From contig CAJNDT010004946.1 in NCBI GenBank assembly GCA_905221615.1, positions 425,309 to 489,308 on the forward strand: a DNA stretch of 64,000 nt, given 5' to 3'. Of the stretch, positions 20,912 through 33,179 are shown in pieces. The translations under genes and the position numbers were made by a program. Positions within the stretch are counted from its first letter, which is position 1. Each line of letters starts with the position of its first letter. The notes beneath the pieces are model-generated. The model was given only the letters and a program-made list of their open reading frames with translations, ran no database searches and was not told the DNA's origin. The DNA comes from Symbiodinium sp. CCMP2592 (Eukaryota; Sar; Dinophyceae; Suessiales; Symbiodiniaceae).

Positions 20912-20943
<32 letters not shown>
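20912..20943. repeat. GT dinucleotide microsatellite
   Basis: A (TG)n run of about 15 units with a degenerate continuation (GTGCGTGCG) to about 20970. Confidence 0.9.
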
Positions 20944-20947
<4 letters not shown>

Positions 20948-20999
20948 CGTAGGTGCGCGCGTGCGTGCTCCGCTGGCACAAGCCGTCGTCCGAAGCACA

Positions 21000-21610
21000 A
21001 CGACCAGGCATCATCAGCATCTGCAGTGAACCTGGCAGCGCCTTAAAGATTAATTTGACATCATTGCTACGATTCTCATTCAACCAACACGCACACAGCC
21101 ACACGCGCATCTTCAGCATCAGCGGGCAGTCATCTTCACATGATGGACAACCCCCAGACGATTCAACAACACTGATGGCGGGCTTCGTCCGAGTCCGGGC
21201 CGTGCACCAGCGCCTCCCACATCATTAACATCAGCCAGGAGTGCCAGCAGTGCCAGCTTTTCATCCAGTTGTACTTTGCCCGATGCACAAACCCGGCGCG
21301 CATCATCAGCATCAGCTGGGAGTTGTCTTCATGCGGTGTACAAGCACCACACACATCATCAACCACGGCTGAGAGCTGGTTTCGCACGATGCGCCACCAG
21401 CACGAGCATCATCGTCGTCAGGCGTGGGCTGTTCTTCACATAATTTGTTGCGCAGATCATCGACATCAGCAGCTACGTATAAGAGCTCAATCGTACAATC
21501 ATTTGCCCGATGCGCAACCCGGGCACGCATCATCAGCATCAGCTCGGAGACGATTTCGCCCGGTGCGCAACCCCACGGGCATCATGAGCATCAGCTGGGG
21601 AGTTGTCGGT
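21000..21610. repeat. Minisatellite with CATCATCAGCATCAGC core
   Basis: The core ATCATCAGCATCAGC, or close variants, recurs about every 50-110 bp together with CGATGCGCAACCC-like flanks. It is strongly diverged between copies. Confidence 0.7.
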
Positions 21611-23635
21611 TGCGACGCGGAACAGAAAGGCAGGGCGCCAGGCACCAGGGCAGCGGAAGGCGTGCCCAGAACCGACAGAGGGGAACGAGGGGACAAGCGG
21701 CAGGTATACAGTGGCTGAGTCTGCGGCCGTCCGGGGTTCCCAGAATGCTTCAGTGCTTGCTACGCATGTGGAGTTTGCAGAGAGCAAGCAGCCCGCCGCA
21801 TAGACCCTAAAGCGAAGTGGATCCTTAAATCAGAAATCGATACAATGACTAACATAGTACAAACCCGAACTATTGTTATCCATAATGTAAGGACCCTGAT
21901 ATATGTACGAGTTCCACATTTTTCAAAAACCTTGCATGTCGTGAATACTATAAAACGGTCAACGCCTTGCAAAAGTGTTATAAGTAGTGTTCTAAAAGGC
22001 ACCCCCAATGTTAAGCTGCCCCCATGCCCAATCCGGCTCCTCGAGGACTTGCTTCGACACCAAGAAGCAGGACTCGTAGTCCCCCTGCCCAGCGTTCTTT
22101 TTGAAGGCTCTTTTCCAACTGCGGAGTCTGCCGCCAGAATTCATATACCAGGACGAGAGTCAAAACTGTGGTATCAAAAGAAGTTGATCTGCCGGTTCTG
22201 CGGCATAGCATTTAAATCGATGCACGACTCCGGCAACAGAACGGGACCTCTTGAGTCATTCCGCGTCCTTGGTGGCCACAGATGCCAGACACGCAACAGC
22301 TGCATCGAAGGGGTAGGGCGGCGCAGACTGACATGAACCGTAGCGCCAAAAAATAGTGTGGTCACGGAGATTGATTGATGTGTTGTGTGGTCTGCATCTG
22401 TATACACTTCTATAGAGACTGACTGGAAGACCCATCTACACTGAGCTTGCATGATAGTCGAAGCAACGGTAAGCGCGCACACGTAAAAGCAGAACTACAA
22501 CTCAATGACTTAGAACCTGTGCACAGTACTACTCATGCACTCTTCCGCTACGATTACGAGGTACTTGATGTGCCCCGGCACCCTTCCGGCTGCGTCCCAC
22601 GCAAGGGCGCGGCGCAGACTAAGAAAAGAAGACCCAGCGTGACTCGCCGCCTGGCAGAAGAAGCGCGTTGACTGCGCGGCACGGGCATGGCCGTTCTCCA
22701 CCAGCGCTGAGGGAAGGAGCTCGGCCGGGTAGCCTGCATGGGCCCAACACTGGCCCAATGCACAAGGGTTCTGCTGATGGGGCTGGATTACATGCACAGA
22801 TGTGACGCAGAGTTAAAAAGTTACAAAGAAGCTGGCTCAGAGTACGCGCTTCCGTGTAGACTTGCTCAGGCCGCTCACGGGACTTACAGAAGCAGCGGCC
22901 GCAGAGGACGTGAAGAAAGCTCTAGTCAAGGGGCTCCCTGACCGTGCTGCCTCGCACAACGTGCTACTAAAACTTCTGCGTGCTGCCTCAGCCAAACGCC
23001 AAAAGTTGAGGTGGAATGCAAAACCTTTAGATCAAGGCAGAGTTCCCCTCAACCACGAAACAACAGAACTCTCATCAAAAAGCGGCGTGCTGCCTCGCTT
23101 TACATGCCTGCTTGCCACCTCAACTTTCTGTGGGACCGCGAGGTGGAATGTATAAGTTTTAGTAGCATGCATGTCGAGGCAGAATGCATTGGGAGGGCTC
23201 TGATCTAGGGCCGGAGCAGGTAGCAAAAGTGCTTGCCCTTCACCCTAAACTAGAGACTTTCAGCATGATAAGCCGCTACTGAAAGCCTTCCATGAAATCA
23301 AAGTGAGAGTTGGTGTTGTTACTGCTTCCGACGGAATCATCAGTCCCAAAAAGCCAAAACTCTGGCACATTTTGGCCTTCGGCTGGAACGCCTGGGATCG
23401 GCAAAGGTAGCGGACGGTGGACGAGGTATGATTTCAGTCATAGGTTTTGAAGGGTTGGTTCAACTCAGATCAAAGTACTAATACAAACTTCGTAAAGTAA
23501 CAGCTTCACGGAATCACCGAAGCGAAGACGGAATTGTGGATGCTCAGTGGCCCCCCGAGACTGCTGGCCAGGTGTGGACGATGGTAGCTCTTCCATGGTG
23601 CTGTGGTGACGCATGATGTTCAGGCAATGGGGGAT
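21611..23635. other. Intergenic stretch, no gene recognised
   Basis: The ORF at 21845-22336 (plus, 163 codons) lacks a recognisable motif. The remainder is short overlapping ORFs. Confidence 0.5.
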
Positions 23636-24140
23636 TGGCTGCGAAACGCCAAACCCTAAAAAGAGTGGGTGGGTGCGAAACCCTGAACCCGAAAAGGAGT
23701 GGGAGGGCGCGAAACCTTAAACCCTGAAAGGGGTGTATGGATGGGTGCGAAGCCTTCAACCCCAAAACGCGTGAGTGGCTACGACTACGAAGCATTCAAA
23801 CCCTAAAAGGGGTGAGTGCGAAACCCTGAACCCTAAACGGAGTGAGTGGCTACGAAACCCTCATGTCCGAAAGAAGGAGTGGAACCCCAAACCCTTCAGG
23901 GAAATGGGTGGGTGCGAAACCCCAAACCCTAAAAATGGTGGGTGGGTGCGAAACCTCCAAAAGGAGTGGGTGCGGCACCGCTGGGTGGCTACGAAACATT
24001 CAGACCCTGTAAAAGGAGTGCGTGGGTGCGAAACCCTGAACACTTAAAGGAGTAGCTGTGTGTGCGAAACCTTGAAGCCGAAAAGAGGAGTGGGTGACTG
24101 CGAAAAACTCAATAGAAGGAATGGGTCTAAACGAAACCCC
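23636..24140. repeat. Degenerate telomere-like minisatellite (AAACCCTAAA with spacer)
   Basis: About 12 units of roughly 35-45 bp, each with GCGAAACCCTAAACCCTAAA-like cores (many decayed to CCCTGAACC) followed by AGGAGTGGGTGG. The heptamer CCCTAAA is the complement of the TTTAGGG telomere repeat used by plants and reported for dinoflagellates. The array is interstitial here. Confidence 0.7.
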
Positions 24141-27100
24141 AAACTTGTCGCTGTTGACCGCCAATCATCGCGGGCCGCGGACCGCGCAGTGTCGCCACGG
24201 GCCGCCGTGTACAGCCAGGTGAACGCGGTCCACGTGAACGCGACCCGTTAGAGCTGTGTGGGAGTAGACTTCTCGAGGCTTGAACGTGTAAATCTAGGCA
24301 ATCATTGCACAACATGTTTCATCGAACTGACACAGATGGGCCTCGAGACTCGGAATGGTTGACTCGACGACCAAACGTTGTGCACGACTGGGGCCGCAAG
24401 ACGCGTCAAGTCCGAAGCCCGACTCTTCCCTCAATGCGGAATGACACAGGCCGCCATACAGTTAACGAGGGATTCATGTCTCCCCTTGACAAGTCGCTAC
24501 CGCGTCGCAAGCTCCGCCTCCTGCACACAAGCCGACACAAACCGTTCTGTGTTGGGCGAGGCGGCGAGGATGGGTTGCAAGTTCAGCGCACTGAGCATGA
24601 AGACAGCTGGGCTTGTTGGTACGGTGCTACAAGTACCTAGGCATGGTTAAGTGTCCTCAACCAGGTTCGGCACCTGAAAAGCCGTCACACGAACATGCAT
24701 GCTTCAACTCCACACGAATAAAAACATGCACACAACAACGTAGACGGGCATCGCCCCTCTGCTCTTGAACTGTATAAGCCTTATCCCCATTCTCTCTCTG
24801 CTCTCTCGCGAGGCCTATGAGGGCTCGTCTCTCTCTACGAACTACCTAGGCGCGGCGCAATTTCGCGAGACCAAAACGTTTCCCCTGAGATCCTGGCAGG
24901 GTTCGGATGGGATTCAGGAACACAACCAAAGTGCTTGACTCATGTGAGGGAATCAGCGACGTGACAAAAACGTCGCAATTTTCGAAGGCTACCCATCTCT
25001 CCCATGAATCAAGTTTGATACATCCGCCGTACCAGGGTCATCAATCGAACAATGGTCCAGCTTTTCTCAGCCGGAGTGACTCCGGGCGCTGCTGTGCCTT
25101 TCGCATCCCATGTATGGAATCAGCTGCCCTGCGGTTCTGTCGACACGCAGCAGTCCTATTTCAATACTGCTTCCAAGCTTGCGGCTCTGCTGGGAAGATA
25201 ACTTAGCAGACTTAGCCTCAGGCTGGAGCAAGACAACCTGCCGAATAATACTCTATGTCTTTCACTGCTAGAGGCCTAGTTGTACAACTTACAGGCCGAG
25301 AACACGGCATTTCGATCCAACAGCGTCAGCCAAGACAGACGCAGAAGAGCTCCTCGCTCGCTTCCAATCCCCCAGAACGGCTGGAGTACCTGTGGGAGCT
25401 TGCTCATGCGCAAGCTGCACTTTCATCATCAGCAGCAGTGACATGTGCTGGCAAATCTGTCAGAATGGTGGCTGTAGGACTGTAGGTGTAGATTCAGCGC
25501 CTCGCACGTACATGTTTCTGCCAACCCGCCCCCCCTGTCTTTGTCTAGTTGAGAGCAGCCCTCTTCGAAAAACGGGACGAATGCCTGCAGCAGACTGACC
25601 ATCTGCACCGGAATCCTTGCGGCAGGTGCTTCACGGAAGTGCACTTTAGCACGGAGGGCGTGAGCCTTTGGGTCTGAGATGCTACCGGGCGAGGTCTGCA
25701 GAGAAACATGTCAGCGATTGTGGATCTTCAAGTCTGGGCGAGTATGACCGTATGCTATGTCGTGGGTACAGGCTTAGGGCACCTGCACGTAGACAGCGGG
25801 CACTCCACAGGCTGAGTGCGAGAAGAGACCTTGCACCCTGAGGACACCTGGCTCGCTGTCCAGCCGAAGAGAAACCCAATGAGAACAAATGAGACAACTT
25901 AGCCGTAATTACTAGTAACGGTTGCTGTTGCCCTCCAGCCCTCCTCGAGTGGATTCTCGTTGCTGCCGCGGTTGGCAGACAGCTTCGCCTCGAATACGAC
26001 CCCGAGAAAGCTGTGCTTCTGGGGAGAACGGCTGTGGCATGGTATAGGAGCTATCACGCGTCAGTCAGAGCTTCTGTTTCATGTGACATAAGGCTTGATA
26101 GGAATTTAATCCACCATGTTGTGGCACAAGTGGGGAGGCTTCCATTTCCACTCCAGCATGTCATCAGAGCTCGCGATACAACATTTCCGTCCACTGCTTT
26201 GCAGAAGACCTGAACAACTTCGGGCTTCGGGTGTGCCACGATCAGCCCAGCGACTGCATAGAGGTGCCGTAGCCACTCCTCGAGCGACGAGCTTGAGACA
26301 CGAGGCGGGTCCCGAAGAAAATGCAAGGAGTTCCGAGAGCCAACTCACAGAAGCAAAGACATGCAGCAGGCAACCATGGTCGCAGCACTGAGCCAGGGCC
26401 TACTTGACTCGTGGGGTAGATGCATCACGACGGTGTCCGTCGATGCATCTGTGTGGTCTTTCGCGCCGTGCAAAGGCAGTTCCTCTGAAGGCCAAGTGAA
26501 GCCTGCCCCTTTGTTCTGTCTGCTTATGCTTTAAGCCCTGAAACTCAGAATCAAACAGCTGAAAGCAACTACCCCAGAGCTTACGAAGTGCAGCCGAAGA
26601 TGCATCTTCTGGATGGAGCGCCAAGCCCTTCAGCAGCGAGATCTCCTACACTTCGGCACGCTGCTTTCAAGACGTTTGATGGTAGTATAAATGTGGTGTG
26701 TGGAGGGGTCGGCAAAAGATTGAAAGGTGGTTTAGAATCAGACTACAAAGGTAAATCCAGAGAGTCCAAAATGCAAAGCAGGTTACGGAAAGAAAGACAA
26801 CTTGGATTCCATGGTTTACAGGGCTTGAGGCCGGTTGAGAGAGGATTCGAAAGGCAATGTCAAGAATGGGCACAAGGGTTTTCGCTGAATTCCAGATCGG
26901 GTGCAAAAAGAGGGTTTGAAGGAGGTCTGGAAATACTTTAAGGCGGGTTCCCGGACGGTGCACGGGTGATGAAACGAAGAGTTGTTTGAACATGATCTAC
27001 ATAGATAGAAGCGAACTTCAACATTGGTTTGATGCGGGTTTAGACCAGGAGTATATAAGAGTTATAAGAGCTTCCAATTGGCTAAAACGGTGTTTTTATG

Positions 27101-29690
27101 AACGTTTAGCCCCATCCCGAAATTTGCCCAACCCAAACAGCGCCACAGGCTGCCGGGACTAGGGGGCGGCAAGAGTCGGAAACTGTAAGCTTCCGCAACT
27201 TAGTACAACCCGCCCACGATCTGGACGGACTAAGTACTTCCAGCAACAGGCAGCTGCCGATCTGCTTCAAGCATCTACTAAGCTACTGAATACTTAGCAT
27301 CAGTGCGGCAACATGCCTCAGTTTTATTTTTTGCATGAAACTTCCATGAAATAGTAACTTGTCAGAGCACCAACCGTTGAAAAGTTCGATGTTGGAGAAC
27401 TCAGAAGCGAGTCACCACACGCTAATGCCCACGGTAGCAGGAGCTGCGAAAGCGCATGGACAAGAGGGTAGCGCAAAAGATTTTGCAGAAAGCAGGGGCT
27501 CAAAGTGCAAGAGATCCCCGTCGTTATGCAGTTCTGCATCTCTGCTCGAAGCTTTGCGGGACGGCACCGGTTTCCAGGTTGGGATGTAGGGCTCACCGAA
27601 GGTTTACAGGTCGCTCCAAGGCTTCTAGTTTAGAGCTTGCGTTCTTCAGGGTCTAGAAATTTGTATGTTGTGTTTGCAGCGGCTAGCGCATGCAGCTCAA
27701 GGCATCGACTCTCACGACTCGAAGCCGGGCGAGGAGGCTTTGAGGTTCAGGTCTGGTGGCTACAGGATCTTGCCGTCGATGGGTACTTGTAACTTACGGC
27801 TGCTGCATGACTAGTGAGAAGCTGGTTCAGCCATGCACACGAGGATGTTCACAGGTGCCGAAAGGGTCATTTTACGGTGGAAGTTCGGAGACAATGCATG
27901 AGGATATCAGATAATATTTCATGGAGGGGCTTCAACAACTGCATGCAAGTGGAGCGTTTCATGCACTGAGCAGGTCAAGCCAAATGCTGGATTTGCTAAT
28001 CTTTGCAAGGAATGCCTCGCCATCACAGACTTCCTCACTAGCATTCCAGCTCAGTGCTGCGTCCACCTACACGTACTGGTTGATAGAGTCATGGTGAATG
28101 TATTCTGCGGCGTGCTGGAACCCCAATCCAGAATCAGCATCTGCTTACTGCCAATTCCTGAAACACCATGTTGGAGGACGTGGCGGCTGCATGAGGATAA
28201 CTGCAGCCATGATCCCGAATCCCCACGTAGACGTCACCCTACAGGTGTTTCCGGGCAGTTGAACGCCGGAGTCCCAAGGGCTAGAATAGAACTGATCCTG
28301 CTCCAAGGTCAAGAGCTGGCTCCCGACCTAAGAGAGACGGCAAAAGGTGCTTTGCGCAGCAAAGGTAGCGATGCAAAGGTTTTTGTCTATCGCTTTACAT
28401 TCTACACTACAGTTGTGTTTTTCGTTCTGTCTGTTGTAGCTGAATATAGGCTCCAAGCTCCTGACCCGGTCACCGTTTTCGATCAAGCTCTGACGGCTGC
28501 CACCATTGAAATGACGTGCTTTCAAGTTGAAGCTCACATACACGGTCTTTCACCTAAGTTCCACCAGCTACAGACTCCTAAGGCCTGCACGAGACGGTCC
28601 AGGGCTTCGTGGCAGTAGCTGTCCAGTTGCACTGCACGCTGGTACCACCTGGAGCGGATCAAGGCCTACCCCGTCTTTGCCACGAAACGGCTCTTTTGCC
28701 GAGTTCAGGGGCTTTACAGTCTTTGTCCGAGGCCTTCAGCGCTCAGTTCGACAATCCGAAGTTCCCCGGAGCGATTCGCCAGTCGGAACGACTAAATTCT
28801 AAATCCTGTCTGCATGACTGTGCCTCGCGGTTTTGGATTTCTTGCTGTGTCGATTTCAACGTTTAAGAAATCTAGCCAAAGCAGCTGAACCAGCGAACTG
28901 CAAACCACTGACCATCTCTCTCGCTTTGTTAACCATCCTTCTCTTTCCCTCTAAGGCTCTATCACTCACTCTCAGCTGTTCAGTCAATCCAACCCCACAC
29001 AAATCAGAACCCACGTTACAGTGGGGCCGACGAGGCAGGCCGACAAGCTTTCGGCGATTCTGCTGCCGAGCGTCATCAGCGCATTTTCCTGGTCCCGCAA
29101 GGGTAGCACACATCCCCTGCACAACAAGAACAAGATAAGCCCAAATGTTATCCGCCTCGCCCCAGTCTTGTCTAAAGCCTGCAAACACACCCTTGAAACC
29201 ACCCAAAGGTCCAGGTTTTCCATGGCTTCGTAGACCTTGCCACGGAGAAGGGCAAAGCACGAGGCCGTCTTCCTGGGTGCCAGGGAGGATTTTGATGAAC
29301 CCTAAAGCTCTACACGCCCTTCAGCATCTAGGAAACATCCCGGATCCTAATTGTTGACGGAATCGGTGAATGTCCCTCGGCTGTGCAGCAATTTCACCGT
29401 CTGCAACTTGTAACCATGGCTAGTGTGAACCCTGAAGGGCTATTATCGGCGACTCTGCCCGGTGCTACATCCGAGCGTCGGGTCAGAAGCTCCTTGGTCG
29501 TCAGGCCAATGGCCTTCCAAATACCTCCGGTTGAAGGTCTGAGGGGAGCAGGATTCCAACCTTCTACAATGGACGCACGTCGATCCTAGCAAACCTTATG
29601 GCTTGGTTGACTTGGTGCCAAGCGCGAAAGCATCCGCGTGTTCCTGTTGTGATCTGTTGAACTGATAAGACTACTGATGCTACAATCCCA
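24141..29690. other. Intergenic stretch, no gene recognised
   Basis: 5.5 kb with short ORFs only. The longest, at 28091-28618 (plus, 175 codons), has a hydrophobic stretch (YRFTFYTTVVFFVLSVVAEY), but no start context, domain or neighbour supports a gene. Confidence 0.5.
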
Positions 29691-29925
29691 GCACTACTAC
29701 GACTACGACTGCGACTGTGACCGATAACTGCCGCTGCTGCTACTACTACTACTACTACTACCACTACTACTATATACTGCTACCACGACTACTACTACGA
29801 CGGCTACTACTACGACGGCTACTCCGACTGCGACTGCGACGACTGCATGCACATGTAGGTTTGTATATGATGTATGAATGCATGTATATATATATATATA
29901 TATATGCATATATATATATATATAC
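29691..29925. repeat. CTA/CGA triplet array followed by an AT run
   Basis: Triplets of the same kind as at 1661-1962 (29691-29849), then alternating TA with an ATGCAT centre (29885-29924), which is self-complementary. Confidence 0.85.
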
Positions 29926-31139
29926 AGACGCATACAATATAAACTTAGGTTGCTACGGCTGCGACGACTCCTACCGCTGCTGCTATGCTACGGGCCCTAC
30001 TGTGACAGGACCATACCGTACCCACATGCTCAGACCTGCCTCTTTCTCAATCCAACCTTGTTTGCCGGGGTGTCAGTGTCCATCTTACGACTACCCCCGA
30101 GGCCTTGACCGCCTAACAGACCCCACAAATGGTTGTGCTTTCGCACATCGTCAGAGCTTCCTTCAATAAAACCTGCGACAGCTACAACTCTGCACACACG
30201 TTCGCCCGACCCTCTCCGGGCGCCTGAGGCATTCCTCAGATCTCAAAGCAGAGGTTACACAAACTTTAGAGGCGCAGCACGCACTAGAGTCACACACTTC
30301 AGTGGGAACGGTCGAATCCGAAAGTCACACGCATGAGGGCTCAAGATGGAGCGAAATCCAGCCTTTCATGGTCTGTTCATGAAATAAGGACGTGTCTGCA
30401 AGTTGGCCATGCTGTTGCTGACCCGCAGGAAGACTTCAGGACGCCGAAACCGACAATTCGACGCTCGGGGTTTTTCACACCCCGAAAAGACTCCTCGTCC
30501 TCACTTTCTCGCTTGGGGTCTTTTCGCGCCTTCTTCGACCCCCAGGGTTTGGGGGCTGGGCAGAAGGAAGAAAATAATTTCTAAGTAGGCAAAAAACATC
30601 TCAATCGGTCATACAGGGTTTTGTTCACGCCCTGGGTTTGCCGAAAAAACAACAGAATAAAGATACATAACACAGGGAGACAACCAGGCAGAGAGACGAA
30701 GAGACTGAACGACAGAGGGACAGAAGCAACTGGGAAGAAAACGAGGGTGACAGAGGGAGAGAGAGAGAGAGAGACAGAGACAAAACGAGAGACGGAGGGA
30801 AACCAAGCGGGCCGAGGGAAAGCAGTGGAGAGAAAGAGGGAACGAGAAACAGAGGGACAGACACACTGAGTGACAGAGAGACAGCGAGAAAGAGGAACAA
30901 AACGACAGCGAGAAAGGGGGAGAGGAAGACAAGGAAGATGGCAGGGAAGCGGAGAAGGAACGAAGGGCAGCGGAAAGGATGAAAGGACTGGATTGGCAAC
31001 TAAGGGAAGGGAAAGATAAGGAGAGTTAGGGGAGGGGAGGGGGAACGCAAAAATCCAGAACAAAACGCGAGCGTGGAAAGGCAGTCTGCCAAAAGCCGCG
31101 GAACCGAGAGGCGAGAGGAGCTTGTCACAAGGGCATATA
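29926..31139. other. Non-coding stretch with a purine-rich AGAGACAGAGGGA block
   Basis: From about 30680 to 31040 the plus strand is almost pure purine with GAGAGACAGAGGGA-like repeats. The ORFs of 100-190 codons on the minus strand there are Ser/Leu/Pro artefacts of that composition. Confidence 0.6.
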
Positions 31140-31760
31140 GGCCCAGCAAGGAGCAAATCGCTCGAAAGAAACTAGACAATTTCAGACCAAGGAGCAAGCC
31201 GCTCAAAAGAGATTAGAAACATTGAGAACACGGGATCGCGCCGCTCGAAAGAGACTATTATAGAGAATTCCGCTCGAAAGAGACTACAGAAGGAGAACAC
31301 GGACCAAACCGCTTGAAAGAGAAACAAGGAGCAGACCGCTCGAAAGAGACAGAAAATTTGAGACAAAGAAGCAAACCGCTTGAATGGGATTAGAGAAATG
31401 AGAACACGGAGCAAGCCGCCCTAAAGAGACTAGATCATCTGAGAACAAGGAGCAAAGCGCTCGAAAGAGAGAAGCGAATTTGAGAACAACGAGCAGACTG
31501 CTCAAGAGGTTGAAAAGAATTCGAGAACAAGGAGCAAGCCGTTCGAAAGAGACTAGGGGTTTAGAGAAGATAGAGCAAAGCGCTCGCAAGAAGCTAAATA
31601 ATCTGAGAACAAGGAGCAAACCACTCGAAAACGACTAGAGATGTTTTTGAAAAGCATGAGCGAACTGCTCGAAAAGGACTAGCGAATCTGAGACCAAGGA
31701 GCGAACCCTTCGAAAGAGACTGAGCATGTCAGAACAAGGAGCAAACCGCTCCGAAAAACC
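31140..31760. repeat. 41-bp minisatellite A, left block
   Basis: Tandem units of roughly 40 bp built on GAGCAAACCGCTCGAAAGAG plus ACTAGAGAATTTGAGAACAA. Each unit contains the short inverted repeat GAGC-AAACC-GCTC. The units are diverged, by point changes and short deletions. Same orientation as 33180-35315. Confidence 0.88.
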
Positions 31761-31929
31761 ACCAAAGGATTTGTGATCAAAGAGCAAACCAAGCAGGAAG
31801 GCCGCGAACCGAACCGCAAACCGGAACCGAAACGCCAGGAACCGTCCACCCCTGTGAACCGCAAAAACCGCGAACCGCTGAACCGACACACAAAATCGAA
31901 CCGCGCGAACCGAACCGCATTTATCCAAC

Positions 31930-32458
31930 CCCCTCCATCCACCAGCCCTCCAACCCCCATCTCCATCCAGCCCTCCATCCAGCCAAGCTCCCCCTCCATC
32001 CACCAGCCCTCCATCCAGCCAAACCCCCTCCATCTAGCCAACCAGCCCTCCATCCAGCCACCCCCCCTCCATCCACCAGCCCTCCCCAACCAACCCCCTC
32101 TCCATCCACCAGCCCTCCAGCCCTCCATCCAGCCAGCTCCTCCGCCAAAGCACCCTCCATCCAGCCAACCAGCCCTCCATCCACCAGCCCTCCATCCAAC
32201 CAACCCCCCTCTCCAGCCACCAGCCCTCCATCCAGCCAACCCCCCCATCCAGCCAACCATCCACCAGCCCTCCATCCAAGTAACCAGCCCGCCATCCAGC
32301 CAGCCCCTCCAGCCAAAACACCCAGCCAGCCCCTCCAGCCAAAGCCGCCTCCATCCAGCCAACCCTCCTCCATCCACCAGCCCTCCATCCAACCTCCAGC
32401 CAGCCAGCCCCCTCCATCCAGCCGCCCCTCCTCCATCCACCAGCCAACCCCCCCTCCA
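31930..32458 (+). repeat. Minisatellite B, plus-oriented arm
   Basis: About 530 bp of CCATCCAGCC / CCCTCCATCCACCAG units. Both strands give long artefact ORFs (Pro/Gln/Ser on plus, Trp/Gly on minus). Confidence 0.9.
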
Positions 32459-32939
32459 TTGCGGGCTCGGCTGGGCTGTAGGGCCGGGGCTGGGGCGTTT
32501 AGGGCTTTTTCGAAATTGGCTTAAAGGTTTGGGTGCCACAAAGCTTTGACCCAAACGTTTTGACGGAAAGTATTGACAGGGTTTCCTTTTTAACTTGGTG
32601 TTTGAATTGGTGGGCCGGGATGCTGGGCTGGGCTGGGATCAGGGGCCTTTGGGAACTGGGCTGGATGGCGATTTGGGTGAGTTTTGCGACTGGAACCTGA
32701 TTTTGGGGGTGGGGTTGCTGGGGATGGGGTTGCTGGGGATGGGGGCTTGGGCTGGGGTCGGGCTGGCACTGGGTTTTGCGAGTGAAACCAGACGTTAATG
32801 CGGGGGAGTTTCATGACTCGACCTGGTTTTGGGCTGGGTTGGGCTTGAAATTGACGTTTTAGGGCGGTTCAACGCAAGCAATGACAAGCAATTTCTATTT
32901 ATGTCCGTCTTGAAGGTTTAGGGTGTAGGGTTGTGAGTC
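32459..32939. other. Spacer between the two inverted B arms
   Basis: About 480 bp of G/T-rich sequence with repeated GGGGATGGGGTTGCTG units. No coding motif. Confidence 0.6.
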
Positions 32940-33140
32940 GGGCTGGGGGTGCTGGCTGGATGGAGAGGGGTGAAGAGCTGGAGGGCTGGATGGAGGGCTG
33001 GTGGATGGAGAGCTGGTGGAGGAAGGGGTGGATGGATGGAGGGCGTGCGGGGGTGGATGTAGGGCTGGAGGGCTGGATGGAGGGTGGTGGAGGGGGGGTT
33101 GGCTGGAAGGCTGGACAGGAGTACAAATGGATGGAGGATG
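32940..33140 (-). repeat. Minisatellite B, inverted arm
   Basis: GGCTGGATGGAGGGCTGG units, the reverse complement of the B units at 31930-32458. Together the arms can fold back over a 480-bp loop. Confidence 0.88.
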
Positions 33141-33179
33141 GAGGGCCCGACTCAAACCCCATCTGAAAAACCGAAACGA

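Noticed and set aside
30581-31156. 191-codon Ser/Leu/Pro-rich minus ORF
   Set aside because: Opposite strand of a purine-rich low-complexity block.
31679-32554. Long ORFs: 291 codons Trp/Gly-rich on minus, 258 codons Pro/Gln-rich on plus
   Set aside because: Both are translations of minisatellite B; no non-repetitive domain.
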